Source: Lachnospiraceae bacterium
Lineage (GTDB): Bacteria; Bacillota; Clostridia; Lachnospirales; Lachnospiraceae
Assembly (NCBI GenBank): GCA_021203305.1
Contig: JAJQBK010000055.1
Location: 1-48,911 of the forward strand
DNA length: 48,911 nucleotides
Direction of reading: 5' to 3'
A program made the position numbers and the translations under genes. Of this stretch, positions 1 to 8,452 are shown in pieces. Under the pieces are notes generated by a model, which was given only the letters and a program-made list of their open reading frames with translations, was not told the origin of the DNA and did no database searches. Numbering within the stretch: position 1 is the stretch's first letter; each line of letters starts with the position of its first letter.

Positions 1-365
1 ACGGTAACCTTAGCTCCAACTTCCTCAAGCTTCTTCTTGAGCTCCTCAGACTCTTCCTTGCTGACAGCTTCCTTCACCATCTTCGGCGCGCTGTCAACCA
101 GATCCTTTGCCTCCTTCAGACCCAGGCCGGTGATCTCACGGACAACCTTGATAACCTTTACCTTCTGGTCGCCGATCTCGGTCAGCTCTACGTCGAACTC
201 CGTCTTCTCCTCAACCTCTTCAGCGGGGCCGGCTGCCGCTACGACAACACCCGCGGAAGCGGATACGCCGAACTCTTCCTCGCAGGCCTTTACCAATTCG
301 TTTAACTCTAATACTGTCATCTCTTTGATAGCATCGATCAGTTCCTGTGCTGTTAACTTAGCCAT
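1..365 (-). CDS. rplL: 50S ribosomal protein L7/L12 (3' end cut by window edge)
   Basis: The reading frame starts at an ATG at 365 behind a GGAGG and runs off the left edge after 121 codons, ending GAKVT, so only one or a few residues are missing. It shows the L7/L12 layout: an N-terminal helical dimerisation segment (about residues 1-30), a short Ala/Glu-rich hinge (about 38-55), and the C-terminal factor-binding domain with the [16 protein letters not shown] signature. L7/L12 dimers bind the L10 tail and form the stalk that recruits translation GTPases. It lies 35 nt after rplJ and is presumably co-transcribed from the promoter near 1156. Confidence 0.97.
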   Translation of the reverse strand, partial: MAKLTAQELIDAIKEMTVLELNELVKACEEEFGVSASAGVVVAAAGPAEEVEEKTEFDVELTEIGDQKVKVIKVVREITGLGLKEAKDLVDSAPKMVKEAVSKEESEELKKKLEEVGAKVT

Positions 366-400
366 TTCATTTACCTCCAATTAATAATGATTTGCCATAT

Positions 401-952
401 TCAATACGAAACAATAAAAATACGGACATCTTGCTCCGCAGATGCTACCGCGGGTTCGGGCTCGCCGTTCTTCTCCGCAATCTGCTTCACCACGCGGGCA
501 AAGTTCGCGATCGGGGACTGCATGGATCCAAGCAATCTGGAGAGCAATACCTCTCTTGACGGGATGGAAGCGATTGCCTGCATTCCTGCCGCGTCATAAA
601 CCTGTCCCTCCACGACGCCGGCCTTGATCTCCAGCATTGTCAGCTTATTGGCCTTGACAAAGTCCGTGATCACGCGGGCCGGAGCGGTCGCGTCCGTGGA
701 AGATACCGCGATTGCGCTGGGTCCGTTCAGGTACGGGGCAAGCTGCTCAAAATCCGTGCCCTTGAACGCGAAATTCATCAGCGTATTCTTGTACACCTTA
801 TAGCTGATGTTTTCCTCACGAAGCTTTCTGCGCAGCTGGGTATCCTGCTCAACGGTGAGTCCCTTGTAATCCACAAGGACAACGCTCTGCGCGTCCCTGA
901 CAGTCTCGGAAATCTCCGCAACAATCGGCTGTTTCAGTTCAACCTTCGCCAT
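401..952 (-). CDS. rplJ: 50S ribosomal protein L10
   Basis: This 183-aa protein begins MAKVELKQPIV and carries the L10 core, including the VLVDYKGLTVEQDTQLRRKL stretch and the NGPSAIAVSS loop, which together anchor the stalk base on 23S rRNA. The C-terminal helix that binds L7/L12 dimers follows. The last ~18 residues (EPAVASAEQDVRIFIVSY) make it slightly longer than the usual 165-175 aa. The ATG at 952 has a well-placed AAGGAGG. It is preceded by its own promoter and an attenuator-type leader, the usual arrangement for autoregulation of the L10-L7/L12 unit. Confidence 0.97.
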   Translation of the reverse strand: MAKVELKQPIVAEISETVRDAQSVVLVDYKGLTVEQDTQLRRKLREENISYKVYKNTLMNFAFKGTDFEQLAPYLNGPSAIAVSSTDATAPARVITDFVKANKLTMLEIKAGVVEGQVYDAAGMQAIASIPSREVLLSRLLGSMQSPIANFARVVKQIAEKNGEPEPAVASAEQDVRIFIVSY

Positions 953-1001
953 TTGTTTACCTCCTTATAGATTTTGCCGAAAGAGATCATAATATAGAAA
1001 T

Positions 1002-1030
1002 AAAAATCTCCCCGTGAAGACAGGGAGAGA
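1002..1030 (-). terminator. Attenuator terminator in the L10 leader
   Basis: On the minus strand TCTCCC (1028-1023) pairs with GGGAGA (1012-1007) around a loop containing TGTCTTCAC, followed by TTTTT. It lies ~50 nt upstream of the rplJ start, so it acts as a conditional terminator within the leader. Confidence 0.75.
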
Positions 1031-1140
1031 CCGTTTATCCATACTCTTTCCTCGGCAGGTGGATTGCTCGCTTACACTTCTGTGCGCTGAAAACCCAACG
1101 CACCGGTACCTGCTGTCTTCGGCTGATTTATCGGCGGCTG
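1002..1140 (-). promoter_or_regulatory. L10 leader (ribosomal protein autoregulatory 5' UTR)
   Basis: The transcript upstream of rplJ contains the blocks of the bacterial L10 leader: GCCGAAGACAGCAGG (about 1107-1121), a hairpin around the GCGC motif (about 1080-1102), CCACCTGCCGAGG (about 1050-1062), then an intrinsic terminator hairpin. L10 or the L10-L12 complex is known to bind this RNA and favour termination. The 8-mer GAAGACAG in the leader is exactly complementary to CTGTCTTC in the terminator loop, which could form the alternative pairing. Recognition is by motif memory, not a covariance search. Confidence 0.82.
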
Positions 1141-1155
1141 ACGCCGCCAATGGTT

Positions 1156-1184
1156 ATAATACCACAGGGGCCAACCGCGGTCAA
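1156..1184 (-). promoter_or_regulatory. Sigma-A promoter for rplJL
   Basis: Minus-strand TTGACC (1184-1179) is separated by 17 bp from TATTAT (1161-1156), placing the transcription start near 1149, immediately upstream of the L10 leader. This would give rplJL a promoter separate from rplKA. Confidence 0.75.
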
Positions 1185-1225
1185 CCCCTGATGATTATTT
1201 AATTGTGTGTGATGTACAGGCTCAC

Positions 1226-1918
1226 TTATGAATACTTCGCGGTGCTGATCTTCACACCGGGGCCCATGGTTGAGCTTACGGTCACACTCTTCAGATACTG
1301 GCCCTTCAGCGCGCTGGGTCTTGCCTTGGTAATGGCATCCATCAGCACATTATAATTCTCCATAAGGGCTTCCTCGGAGAAGGATACCTTTCCGATGGGG
1401 CAGTGGATGATGTTGGTCTTATCCAGCCTGTACTCAATCTTACCGGCTTTCAGTTCCTTCACAGCCTGTGTCACATTCATGGTCACTGTGCCTGCCTTCG
1501 GATTGGGCATCAGGCCCTTGGGGCCAAGGATCTTACCAAGACGGCCAACCACGCCCATCATATCAGGGGTAGCCACCACCTTGTCAAAATCCAGCCAGCC
1601 TTCATGCTGGATCTTCGGGATCAGCTCATCGCCTCCCACAAAATCAGCTCCCGCCGCCTGCGCCTCCGCAAGCTTGTCGCCCTTCGCGAATACCAGAACG
1701 CGGACACTCTTGCCTGTTCCATTGGGCAGTACCACCGCGCCGCGGACCTGCTGCTCAGCGTGACGTCCGTCACAGCCTGTTCTCAGATGAATCTCTACTG
1801 TCTCGTCAAATTTCGCGGGTGCGGTCTTCTTTACCAGCGCAATCGCCTCCGCAGGCTCATAAGCGGCCGTCCTGTCAATCTGCTTTGCGGCCTCCGCATA
1901 TTTTTTGCCGTGTTTCAT
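1226..1918 (-). CDS. rplA: 50S ribosomal protein L1
   Basis: 230 aa starting [15 protein letters not shown], the usual length for bacterial L1. Recognisable blocks are [16 protein letters not shown], the [31 protein letters not shown] segment of domain II, and the C-terminal [18 protein letters not shown]1 binds 23S rRNA at the L1 stalk and in many bacteria represses the rplK-rplA mRNA. It lies 49 nt downstream of rplK with a good AGGAGG, so the two are very likely co-transcribed. Confidence 0.98.
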   Translation of the reverse strand: MKHGKKYAEAAKQIDRTAAYEPAEAIALVKKTAPAKFDETVEIHLRTGCDGRHAEQQVRGAVVLPNGTGKSVRVLVFAKGDKLAEAQAAGADFVGGDELIPKIQHEGWLDFDKVVATPDMMGVVGRLGKILGPKGLMPNPKAGTVTMNVTQAVKELKAGKIEYRLDKTNIIHCPIGKVSFSEEALMENYNVLMDAITKARPSALKGQYLKSVTVSSTMGPGVKISTAKYS

Positions 1919-1967
1919 TCTTTACCTCCTGTGGTTCAAACGACAATTCCTGTCTCCCATTTTTTCA

Positions 1968-2393
1968 TTAATCCTTTACTTCGATACCCATGCTGCGGGC
2001 AGTACCGGCGATCATGCTCATGGCTGCCTCCACGCTTGCCGCGTTCAGGTCAGGCATTTTCATCTCCGCAATCTCTCTGATCTTGTCCCGGGAGATTGTG
2101 GCAACCTTCTCCTTGTTGGGCTTGCCGGAGCCGGATTTGATGTTGCAGGCTCTCTTTAACAGAACTGCCGCGGGCGGAGTCTTGGTAACGAAACTGAAGC
2201 TTCTGTCCGCATAAACTGTGATGACAACCGGGATGATCAGATCACCCTTATCGGCTGTACGGGCGTTGAACTGCTTGGTAAATTCAACGATGTTGACGCC
2301 GTGCTGGCCCAATGCCGGGCCTACCGGCGGCGCTGGTGTTGCCTTGCCAGCAGGAATCTGTAATTTGATATATCCTGTTACTTTCTTTGCCAT
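1968..2393 (-). CDS. rplK: 50S ribosomal protein L11
   Basis: 141 aa, the standard L11 length, from the ATG at 2393, which has AGGAGGTG just upstream. A longer in-frame extension to 2462 lacks L11 character and was rejected. The N-terminal domain has the proline-rich [20 protein letters not shown] segment bound by thiopeptides and stringent factor. The C-terminal RNA-binding domain includes [12 protein letters not shown] and ends [11 protein letters not shown]-like. The protein organises the GTPase-associated centre of 23S rRNA. Confidence 0.98.
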   Translation of the reverse strand: MAKKVTGYIKLQIPAGKATPAPPVGPALGQHGVNIVEFTKQFNARTADKGDLIIPVVITVYADRSFSFVTKTPPAAVLLKRACNIKSGSGKPNKEKVATISRDKIREIAEMKMPDLNAASVEAAMSMIAGTARSMGIEVKD

Positions 2394-2524
2394 AATGGCA
2401 CCTCCTATAAAATGTGGTTGCTGGCGCGGAGTCATACCTTCCCCGCTCCCACTGTTCCGCAAAACGGAACTTCTGACACTTTATCTTAACACCCCGCGGG
2501 GCGAAAAATAAACAAACCTCACAC
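2394..2524 (-). promoter_or_regulatory. nusG-rplK intergenic leader with hairpins
   Basis: The 131-nt gap holds a GC-rich CCCCGCGGGG palindrome, a perfect short hairpin (GTTCCG-tttt-CGGAAC) and a GGAG...GACTCC pairing close to the rplK ribosome binding site. In other bacteria this position carries an L1-binding mimic that represses rplKA translation. The GACTCC-type loop is compatible, but I cannot establish the L1 fold by eye. Confidence 0.3.
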
Positions 2525-3058
2525 TTACTTCAGCTTTCTGACGTCCGCCAGGGCGACGTCCACCGGCGTCTCTCTTCCAAACATGTCCACGGTGATGGTC
2601 ACAGTCTGCTTGCCAAGGTCCACCTTTCTGGCCACGCTGACCACGTCCTTCCACACGCCGGCGATGACGACCACGCTGTCGCCCTCCTCGAAGTCCACTG
2701 TAACCTTCTTTTCCACCTCGCCGGCAATGCCAAGAGCCCGCATCTCGGTCTCCGACAGCGGCACCGGCTTGCTTCCCGGCCCCACAAAGCCCGTTACTCC
2801 CCTGGTATTGCGGATGACAAACCAGGTATCGTCATTCATGACCATTTTGACCAGCACATAGTCCGGGAACATCTTGCGCTCCACATGCCTGGTAACGCCG
2901 TCCTTGATTTCCTCCGCCTGCTCCATGGGGATCATGACCTCACAGATCTCATCGCTTAAGTTTCTGTTGGCGATGGTGCTCTCGATGCCGTCCTTTACTT
3001 TATTTTCATAGCCGGAATAGGTGTGAACAACATACCATTTTGCTTCTGATTCTGCCAT
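2525..3058 (-). CDS. nusG: Transcription termination/antitermination factor NusG
   Basis: 177 aa when started at the ATG at 3058, which has AGGGGGG 5 nt upstream; an in-frame start 7 codons earlier is less well placed. The NGN domain (about residues 6-115) has the signature WYVVHTYSGYENKVK and the TRGVTGFVGPG loop. The C-terminal KOW domain (about 123-177) has FEEGDSVVVIAGVWKD. NusG binds the RNA polymerase clamp and links it to NusE/S10 or Rho. It sits directly after secE, the conserved bacterial order. Confidence 0.98.
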   Translation of the reverse strand: MAESEAKWYVVHTYSGYENKVKDGIESTIANRNLSDEICEVMIPMEQAEEIKDGVTRHVERKMFPDYVLVKMVMNDDTWFVIRNTRGVTGFVGPGSKPVPLSETEMRALGIAGEVEKKVTVDFEEGDSVVVIAGVWKDVVSVARKVDLGKQTVTITVDMFGRETPVDVALADVRKLK

Positions 3059-3071
3059 ATTGCCCCCCTGT

Positions 3072-3317
3072 TCATCCAATAATAAAACTAATGCCGTACT
3101 GAATGATCATATCAAGCACTGCGATGATCACACCCACCACAACAGAGATACTGATAACGGCAGCCGACTGCTTCACTATGGTGTTTCTGTCCGGCCAGGT
3201 GATTTTTTTCAGTTCCGCCTTTACGCCCTTAAAAAAGCTGTTCTTTGGCTTCTTTTCCGGCTTTCTGGCCTTTTTCTCCGGGTTCCTGTCCGCTTTCTTT
3301 TCCACCTTCTCGCTCAT
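3072..3317 (-). CDS. secE: Preprotein translocase subunit SecE
   Basis: 81 aa with a Lys-rich N-terminus (many EKK/RKP repeats), the conserved amphipathic segment FFKGVKAELKKITWP, and one C-terminal transmembrane helix (about residues 53-78). This is the single-span Gram-positive SecE form. It clamps SecY in the SecYEG channel. It lies between rpmG and nusG and is separated from the nusG start by only a few bases, so translation may be coupled. Confidence 0.97.
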   Translation of the reverse strand: MSEKVEKKADRNPEKKARKPEKKPKNSFFKGVKAELKKITWPDRNTIVKQSAAVISISVVVGVIIAVLDMIIQYGISFIIG

Positions 3318-3340
3318 CCTAAAAACCTCCGGAAGCTTGA

Positions 3341-3490
3341 TTACTTGGTTTCCTTATGAACGGTGTGTCTTTTGCAGAATCTGCAGTATTTCTTTGTCTC
3401 CATCCGGTCCGGATGAGCCTTCTTGTCCTTTGTGGTATTGTAATTGCGCTGCTTGCACTCGGTGCACGCCAGAGTGATCCTTGTTCTCAT
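3341..3490 (-). CDS. rpmG: 50S ribosomal protein L33 (zinc-binding form)
   Basis: A 49-aa protein read directly from the minus strand, [17 protein letters not shown] at its start and [14 protein letters not shown] at its end. C9/C12 and C36/C39 form two CxxC pairs, so this is the zinc-containing (C+) L33. The ATG at 3490 has GGAGG 8 nt upstream. It is the first gene of the minus-strand rpmG-secE-nusG run; a weak terminator lies upstream at 3543-3566. Confidence 0.97.
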   Translation of the reverse strand: MRTRITLACTECKQRNYNTTKDKKAHPDRMETKKYCRFCKRHTVHKETK

Positions 3491-3542
3491 GGTTCTTACC
3501 TCCGAATCTATATTGTTTTATCACTGTTCCCGTTTCAGGGCA

Positions 3543-3566
3543 CAAAAAAAAGAGCCCCGTTCTCTT
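3543..3566 (-). terminator. Weak intrinsic terminator upstream of rpmG
   Basis: On the minus strand AAGAG and CTCTT pair around AACGGGG and are followed by a run of eight T. The stem is only 5 bp, so efficiency is uncertain. It would end transcription arriving from the broken membrane-protein gene at 3639. Confidence 0.45.
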
Positions 3567-3638
3567 CACTGACCAATCTAGCACAACAGAAGAGGATTGT
3601 CAATCCCCTTTTTTATTACATAATATGAATAATCCTTA

Positions 3639-5280
3639 TCATCCGTCGGCTACACTGACAACGTAAACAAAAAAATTTGTGCTCTGCATCAGATACTCAG
3701 CCTCCACTTCCCTGCACAGCGTCTGCTCCAGAAATTCTACAGCCTCCTGAAAGTAATCTGCATATACATACAAAAGAAAGCTCTCCTCCCCGGCCTTTTC
3801 CTTTATGGCTTCCGCATCCGTTTCCGTCTGCTCCCCACCCAGAAAACAAATCTGATCAGGAATAATCCAGTCATAATAAGAATACACTTCCACAACAGGG
3901 CCGTAAACAAGCCACGGGATTTCGGCGTATTCCTCCAGCAGCTCCCTGTCCTTTCCCGGATAGAAAAGATAGGCCACGCCATACCCGCCGTTAATCACAG
4001 TGAGCTCCCCAAGGAAAATACATACCGTCAGTGCGACGGTCACCGCGCAGCTGAAGATTTTTCCGTATTTCTTCTTTCTGACCGCGGCAAAGCATTTCTC
4101 CAGCAGCAGGAACGCGCCCCACGCCGCGCACCACATCATGATCATAAAGGAGCCCCAGAGATACCGCTCCTCCTCCGCGTCAGGCAGTGTAAAGCAGACG
4201 ATCAGCTGATAGGCCTGCGCGGCGGCCGCTGAAAGGATAAAATTTCTCAGTTTTCGATATTCCTTTTTCTGATACAGGAGCACGCCGCCGCCGAAAATGC
4301 ACGCCATAATGATCAGAAGCCCCAGCCATACCGGCACACTGTCCCCAAACATAGAGATAGAAAGTCTTTGATATCCCCACAGGATGTGCTCCGCCTTTTC
4401 CTCAGAGAAAACAAAAAGCGACGAGAGCGCGATCTGTCCCTTTCCCCGGTTTAAATTCCATCTGCAATAAGGGAAAATCGCTATCGTCGACGCAAGAGAA
4501 AGTACAAAATCGCACACGCTTACCAGCACGAACCCGAACTCCCTGGAGCGCCAGAACGCGCGGCCCTTTTTCTGAAATGACAAAATCAGCAGCCACAGAC
4601 ACACCAGCGTAACGGTCACAGCGTAAAAAATCCAGTAATCATAATGCGTCAGGAATCCCGCCGTACTGGCCAGAAACAGGAAAACAGCCTCCTTCCAGGG
4701 CTTTCTTCCATCATCATAAGCGCGCAGAAACGCGAATTCCGCCAACAAAAGCATCACCATCGCCAGCAGAAGCATCATGTACATTCTCAGTGTGGTGGCC
4801 TGCTCTATCATCAGACGGTTTACCACGCCTGTCAGCACAGACACAATCCCGGCGGCCCAGGGTCTGCCCGTCATCGTTAAAAATACCCGGTAAACAATCC
4901 CGAGCACAAGCAGATAAAAAAACCAGATTGATGCTCATACCGATCCAGATGGTGCCGCTGCCGTGAAACGCCCAGACCGAAACAGCCCTGAAAATCCAGA
5001 AATAAAGCGGGACGTGGTCATTATACAGACGAACTGTGATATCATTCAAAGACAAGGTATCCCAGTCAGCCGCGAAATAGGATTCCACATCTTTTCCGGT
5101 CTGCCATATTCCCTTCAGCTCTGACGGCCATTCCTGCTCAAAGCCGTTCGCGGATTCATATGTATAAATCTCGTCACAGAACCAGACCTGCTTTTTCCCC
5201 GCCCAGTAAAAAAGGGAAAGCGTTCCCAGAAGCAGCAGGAGAGCGCCTGTGAAAAATGCGTATTTTTTTGTTTTCATCAT
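3639..5280 (-). pseudogene. GT-C-like polytopic membrane protein, frameshifted
   Basis: Two overlapping frames make one protein of about 546 aa if one base is removed from a run of seven T on the minus strand (4922-4916). The N-terminal part starts MMKTKKYAFF at 5280 (AAGGAAAC upstream) with a transmembrane helix followed by WFCDEIYTYESANG and YNDHVPLYFW. An acidic DE just after TM1 and an H-P-LY motif are features of ArnT/PMT-type GT-C glycosyltransferases. The second part (in frame from about 4915) has some eight further hydrophobic helices. The restored junction reads NLVFYLLVLGIVYRVF. The family is inferred from these two motifs and topology. The shift may be a real mutation, phase variation or a sequence error. 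Confidence 0.7.
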
Positions 5281-5405
5281 AAGTGTTTCCTTTTTGCCTG
5301 ATAAATAACAGGAAAAATGTCGTTTCCTGTCGTCCCTGAGCCATAATAACATAGAAAACGCTGCGCTGTCCACGCAAATTTACTTCCTGCGCCGCAAGTA
5401 AGGGC

Positions 5406-5434
5406 TTGCATATCCTCCCGCGGATTGATAAAAT
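5406..5434 (+). promoter_or_regulatory. Sigma-A promoter for the SAM hydroxide adenosyltransferase gene
   Basis: TTGCAT (5406-5411), 17-bp spacer, TAAAAT (5429-5434). The start codon at 5474 follows ~33 nt after the expected start point with a GAGGTA Shine-Dalgarno. Confidence 0.65.
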
Positions 5435-5473
5435 AATCTCAGTTTTTCAGTCTATAGCAAACGAGGTAGATTC

Positions 5474-6331
5474 ATGAGACACGCATTGATATTACAGACA
5501 GATTTCGGCACCTGCGACGGGGCGGTCAGCGCCATGTACGGGGTGGCCTTCGGCGTGGACCGGGAGCTTTACGTCCGCGACCTGACCCACGAGATTCCAC
5601 GGTATGATATCTGGGAGGCCTCCTACCGGCTGATCCAGACAGTAACCTACTGGCCGGAGGGAACAGTATTCGTCAGCGTGGTGGACCCCGGCGTGGGAAG
5701 TGACCGGAAGAGCATTGTGGTCAGAACCACAAGCGGCCACTATATCGTCACGCCGGACAACGGCACCCTGACCCACGTCAAAAAGCTGATCGGCATCCGG
5801 GAGGCCCGCATGATTGATGAGTCGGTAAACCGTCTGCCCAATTCCGGGGAAAGCTACACCTTCCACGGACGGGATATCTACGCTTACTGCGGCGCAAGGC
5901 TGGCCGCCGGCATCATTGATTTTGAAGGAGTAGGTCCCCAGATGCCGCCTGAGGATGTGGTGGAACTCCCTACCATTCCCCCGGTACTGGAGCATGATAA
6001 GGTAACCGGCATCATCGATGTGCTGGATGTGCGTTTCGGAAGCCTGTGGACCAACATTCCCCGGGAAACCTTTCTGAATCTGGACGTAAAGCACGGCGAC
6101 CGGGTTGAAATTGCCATCTCCAACCAGACCCGCACCGTTTACAAATATATCATGACCTACGCCAGAAGCTTTGCCGACGTCTGTATCGGCGAACCCCTGC
6201 TGTATGTCAACAGTCTGGACTGCATGGCGGTGGCCATCAATCAGGGCAGCTTTTCCAGAGCCTACAACGTGGGCACCGGCACCAGCTGGAAAATCACCAT
6301 CCGCAAGGCGCCAAGAATTATTTACGAGTGA
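5474..6331 (+). CDS. S-adenosyl-L-methionine hydroxide adenosyltransferase (DUF62)
   Basis: 285 aa, the usual size of the family that hydrolyses SAM to adenosine and methionine using an activated hydroxide, related to fluorinase and chlorinase. Visible motifs: QTDFG at residues 8-12 with the Asp that binds the ribose, DPGVGSDR at 71-78, PDNGTL at 94-99, and TFHGRDIYA at 129-137, covering the conserved Asp/Arg/His catalytic set. The C-terminal beta domain ends with VGTGTSWKITI. It is a single-gene unit with its own promoter and a strong terminator. The physiological role of this family is still unclear. Confidence 0.92.
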   Translation: MRHALILQTDFGTCDGAVSAMYGVAFGVDRELYVRDLTHEIPRYDIWEASYRLIQTVTYWPEGTVFVSVVDPGVGSDRKSIVVRTTSGHYIVTPDNGTLTHVKKLIGIREARMIDESVNRLPNSGESYTFHGRDIYAYCGARLAAGIIDFEGVGPQMPPEDVVELPTIPPVLEHDKVTGIIDVLDVRFGSLWTNIPRETFLNLDVKHGDRVEIAISNQTRTVYKYIMTYARSFADVCIGEPLLYVNSLDCMAVAINQGSFSRAYNVGTGTSWKITIRKAPRIIYE

Positions 6332-6358
6332 AAAACATTCTCATTTCAGGCCTGTTCT

Positions 6359-6398
6359 GACCCGCGGGCTCCTTTTTTCAGGACCCGCGGGTCTTTTT
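6359..6398 (+). terminator. Strong intrinsic terminator
   Basis: GACCCGCGGG (6359-6368) pairs perfectly with CCCGCGGGTC (6384-6393), followed by TTTTT. It terminates the DUF62 gene; the minus strand lacks a T run here. Confidence 0.92.
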
Positions 6399-6411
6399 GC
6401 TCCCTTTTTCC

Positions 6412-8430
6412 CTATAACAGCTTGCAGACCTTCCGGTCATAGGTCATGATGCCGTTGACCTCCTCCTCCACATCGCTGACCTGGGTGTAGACCGCGGCGG
6501 AAAGCCCCTGCAACCAGAGCGCGTCAATCTCCGCTTTCAGCTTTCTGACCGCTTTCCGGTAATCCTCCTGGGTGTCATATTTCCGATATCCATAAATCCG
6601 GTCTGTAAAGCTGTGTCCTTTGACATGATGGGCGAAGCCGCCATATTCCGACAGCACCCAGGCCCGGCCCCGCTTATCCTGCCTCGCCTCCAGCCTGTGG
6701 AAATAATTGTGCTCGCTCAGAAAGTCCCCGGCGCCCCGGTCAAACCAGCCGCTGGCGGAGACGATCAGCCGGCAAGGGTCTTTCCCACGGATAAACGCGG
6801 TCGCTTTCCGGGAATCAAACTGGCCCCAGCCCTCGTTGAAGGCTACCCAGACCGCCAGCGACGTCACCGGGCGCAGCGCCTCGATGGTCTCCGCGGTCTC
6901 CCGGTACCATTCCCGGCGCCCATTCTTATTTTTTCTGTGAAAAAGGCCGTGAAGCGAGTCGGGAATCAGTTTGCCGATTCCCGGAAAGCCGGTGGGCAGA
7001 TAACAGACCAGCAGCATGTTCATGGGCTCGCCGCCGTTTACCATATCCTGCCAGACAATCATGCCCTCCCGGTCACAGTGATAGTACCAGCGCTGGCATT
7101 CCACCTTAATGTGCTTGCGCAACAGATTATAGCCACATTGTTTCATGGTGCGGATATCGCGCAGCAGGGCCTCCTCTGAAGGCGCGGTATAAAGGCCGTC
7201 AGGCCAGTAGCCCTGATCCAGCACCCCGTTCAAAAAATACGGACGATGATTCAGGCAAAAACGGGGAGTTCCCTTCGCGTCTTTCTCAATGGTGAAACAG
7301 CGCATGCCAAAGATGCCGCGGACCTCATCACGGCCTCGCGGGCTGACTGTTTTCCCAAAAGCTCCACCTTCTGTCTCTGCCATCCTGAGCGGACCGCTCT
7401 GTCCTTCTGCGCATTCCAAAATCAGTTTATATTCATATAAATAAGGTTCCTCCGGCGTCCATGGCCGCATTTTCTCCACAGGATAAATCAGAACGGCGCT
7501 GCTTTTCCCGCGGGGCCAGGTATAAACGGTAGTCCTGTCCTCACAGCTGAGTCTGATTTTGATCTCTTTTTCCGGCGTTTTCATGGCCCGCGTGTCGTTT
7601 ATGGCGATGGAAATTTTCACCTGCCGCCTGTCAAAATCCGGCTCCGCGCTTACCGAGCGAATATAAAGTGCGGGCACCCATTCCAGCCAGACGCTCTGCC
7701 AGATTCCGCTCTGGGCCGTGTAAAACATACCGCCCCGTTTCAGGGTCTGCTTCCCCCGGTTATGATAAGAGGTATCGGAAGCGTCCAGCACCGCCAGAGA
7801 AATATGATTGTCCCGCTGCCCCGGAAGCAGGCAATCGGTGATATCCACGGTAAAGGGCGTATAGCCGCCGCTGTGGGTCAATCCGCTTTCACAACCGGCG
7901 CCGCCGGCTTCCCGGGCTGAAACACCTGCCACAGGATTCTCATACCACTTCCCTCCGTTTTCCAGGCTCTGAACCTTAACGCCGTTCACATACACACAGC
8001 AGGCAAAATCCACCGCCCCGAAATGCAGCAGCAGTCTGCCGTTTTGGGGAGCTTCCTCCAGAAAGTCCTCCGGCAGCACCTTATGGTACCACAGCGTCTG
8101 CGAAGGCAGCAGCTGCCTTTCCACCTCAGAAAGCACGCTCTCCGGAGAAAACGGCACCAGAATCTCTCCCTGCCAGTCATGGTTTCCGGTATCCGACTCC
8201 GGCAGAAAAGTTCCCTCCTCAATGGCATAGTCCCAATACCCGTTCAGGCTGCGATAACTTTCCCTTTGCATATAGGGTCTGGGGTACTCTGTCAGTACAC
8301 CCTGCGCCTTTTCCTCATGCGGCATCTGTGTCAGCTTTTCTCCCCATTCAGTGAACAGCTGATAGGTCCGATCCTCTGCATGGTGCCTGCTGATGCTTCT
8401 TTTCATGTCTGCCAGTCTGTTTTCCATCAT
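6412..8430 (-). CDS. Glycoside hydrolase family 2 (beta-galactosidase/glucuronidase-like)
   Basis: 672 aa. The N-terminus has the GH2 sugar-binding opening (LTEYPRPYMQRESYRSLNGYWDYA), then the immunoglobulin-like middle domain, and the TIM barrel from about residue 390 (FFLNGV-like FLNGVLDQGYWPDG). NEGWGQF holds the probable acid/base Glu near residue 533 and LSEYGG the probable nucleophile Glu near 595. No signal peptide is visible, so it is cytoplasmic. The ATG at 8430 follows GGAGGAG; a second ATG one codon later is equally possible. Substrate cannot be read from sequence; the short C-terminus argues against large LacZ-type enzymes. Confidence 0.88.
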   Translation of the reverse strand: MMENRLADMKRSISRHHAEDRTYQLFTEWGEKLTQMPHEEKAQGVLTEYPRPYMQRESYRSLNGYWDYAIEEGTFLPESDTGNHDWQGEILVPFSPESVLSEVERQLLPSQTLWYHKVLPEDFLEEAPQNGRLLLHFGAVDFACCVYVNGVKVQSLENGGKWYENPVAGVSAREAGGAGCESGLTHSGGYTPFTVDITDCLLPGQRDNHISLAVLDASDTSYHNRGKQTLKRGGMFYTAQSGIWQSVWLEWVPALYIRSVSAEPDFDRRQVKISIAINDTRAMKTPEKEIKIRLSCEDRTTVYTWPRGKSSAVLIYPVEKMRPWTPEEPYLYEYKLILECAEGQSGPLRMAETEGGAFGKTVSPRGRDEVRGIFGMRCFTIEKDAKGTPRFCLNHRPYFLNGVLDQGYWPDGLYTAPSEEALLRDIRTMKQCGYNLLRKHIKVECQRWYYHCDREGMIVWQDMVNGGEPMNMLLVCYLPTGFPGIGKLIPDSLHGLFHRKNKNGRREWYRETAETIEALRPVTSLAVWVAFNEGWGQFDSRKATAFIRGKDPCRLIVSASGWFDRGAGDFLSEHNYFHRLEARQDKRGRAWVLSEYGGFAHHVKGHSFTDRIYGYRKYDTQEDYRKAVRKLKAEIDALWLQGLSAAVYTQVSDVEEEVNGIMTYDRKVCKLL

Positions 8431-8452
8431 ATCTCCTCCGGCCGGAATGTGC

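Noticed and set aside
1403-2080. Long plus-strand open frame opposite rplA/rplK
   Set aside because: Shadow of the ribosomal protein genes in high-GC third-position sequence; no family resemblance.
3491-3542. tRNA-Trp gene near rpmG/secE, common in Firmicutes
   Set aside because: No cloverleaf-like sequence found in the gaps of the rpmG-secE-nusG cluster.
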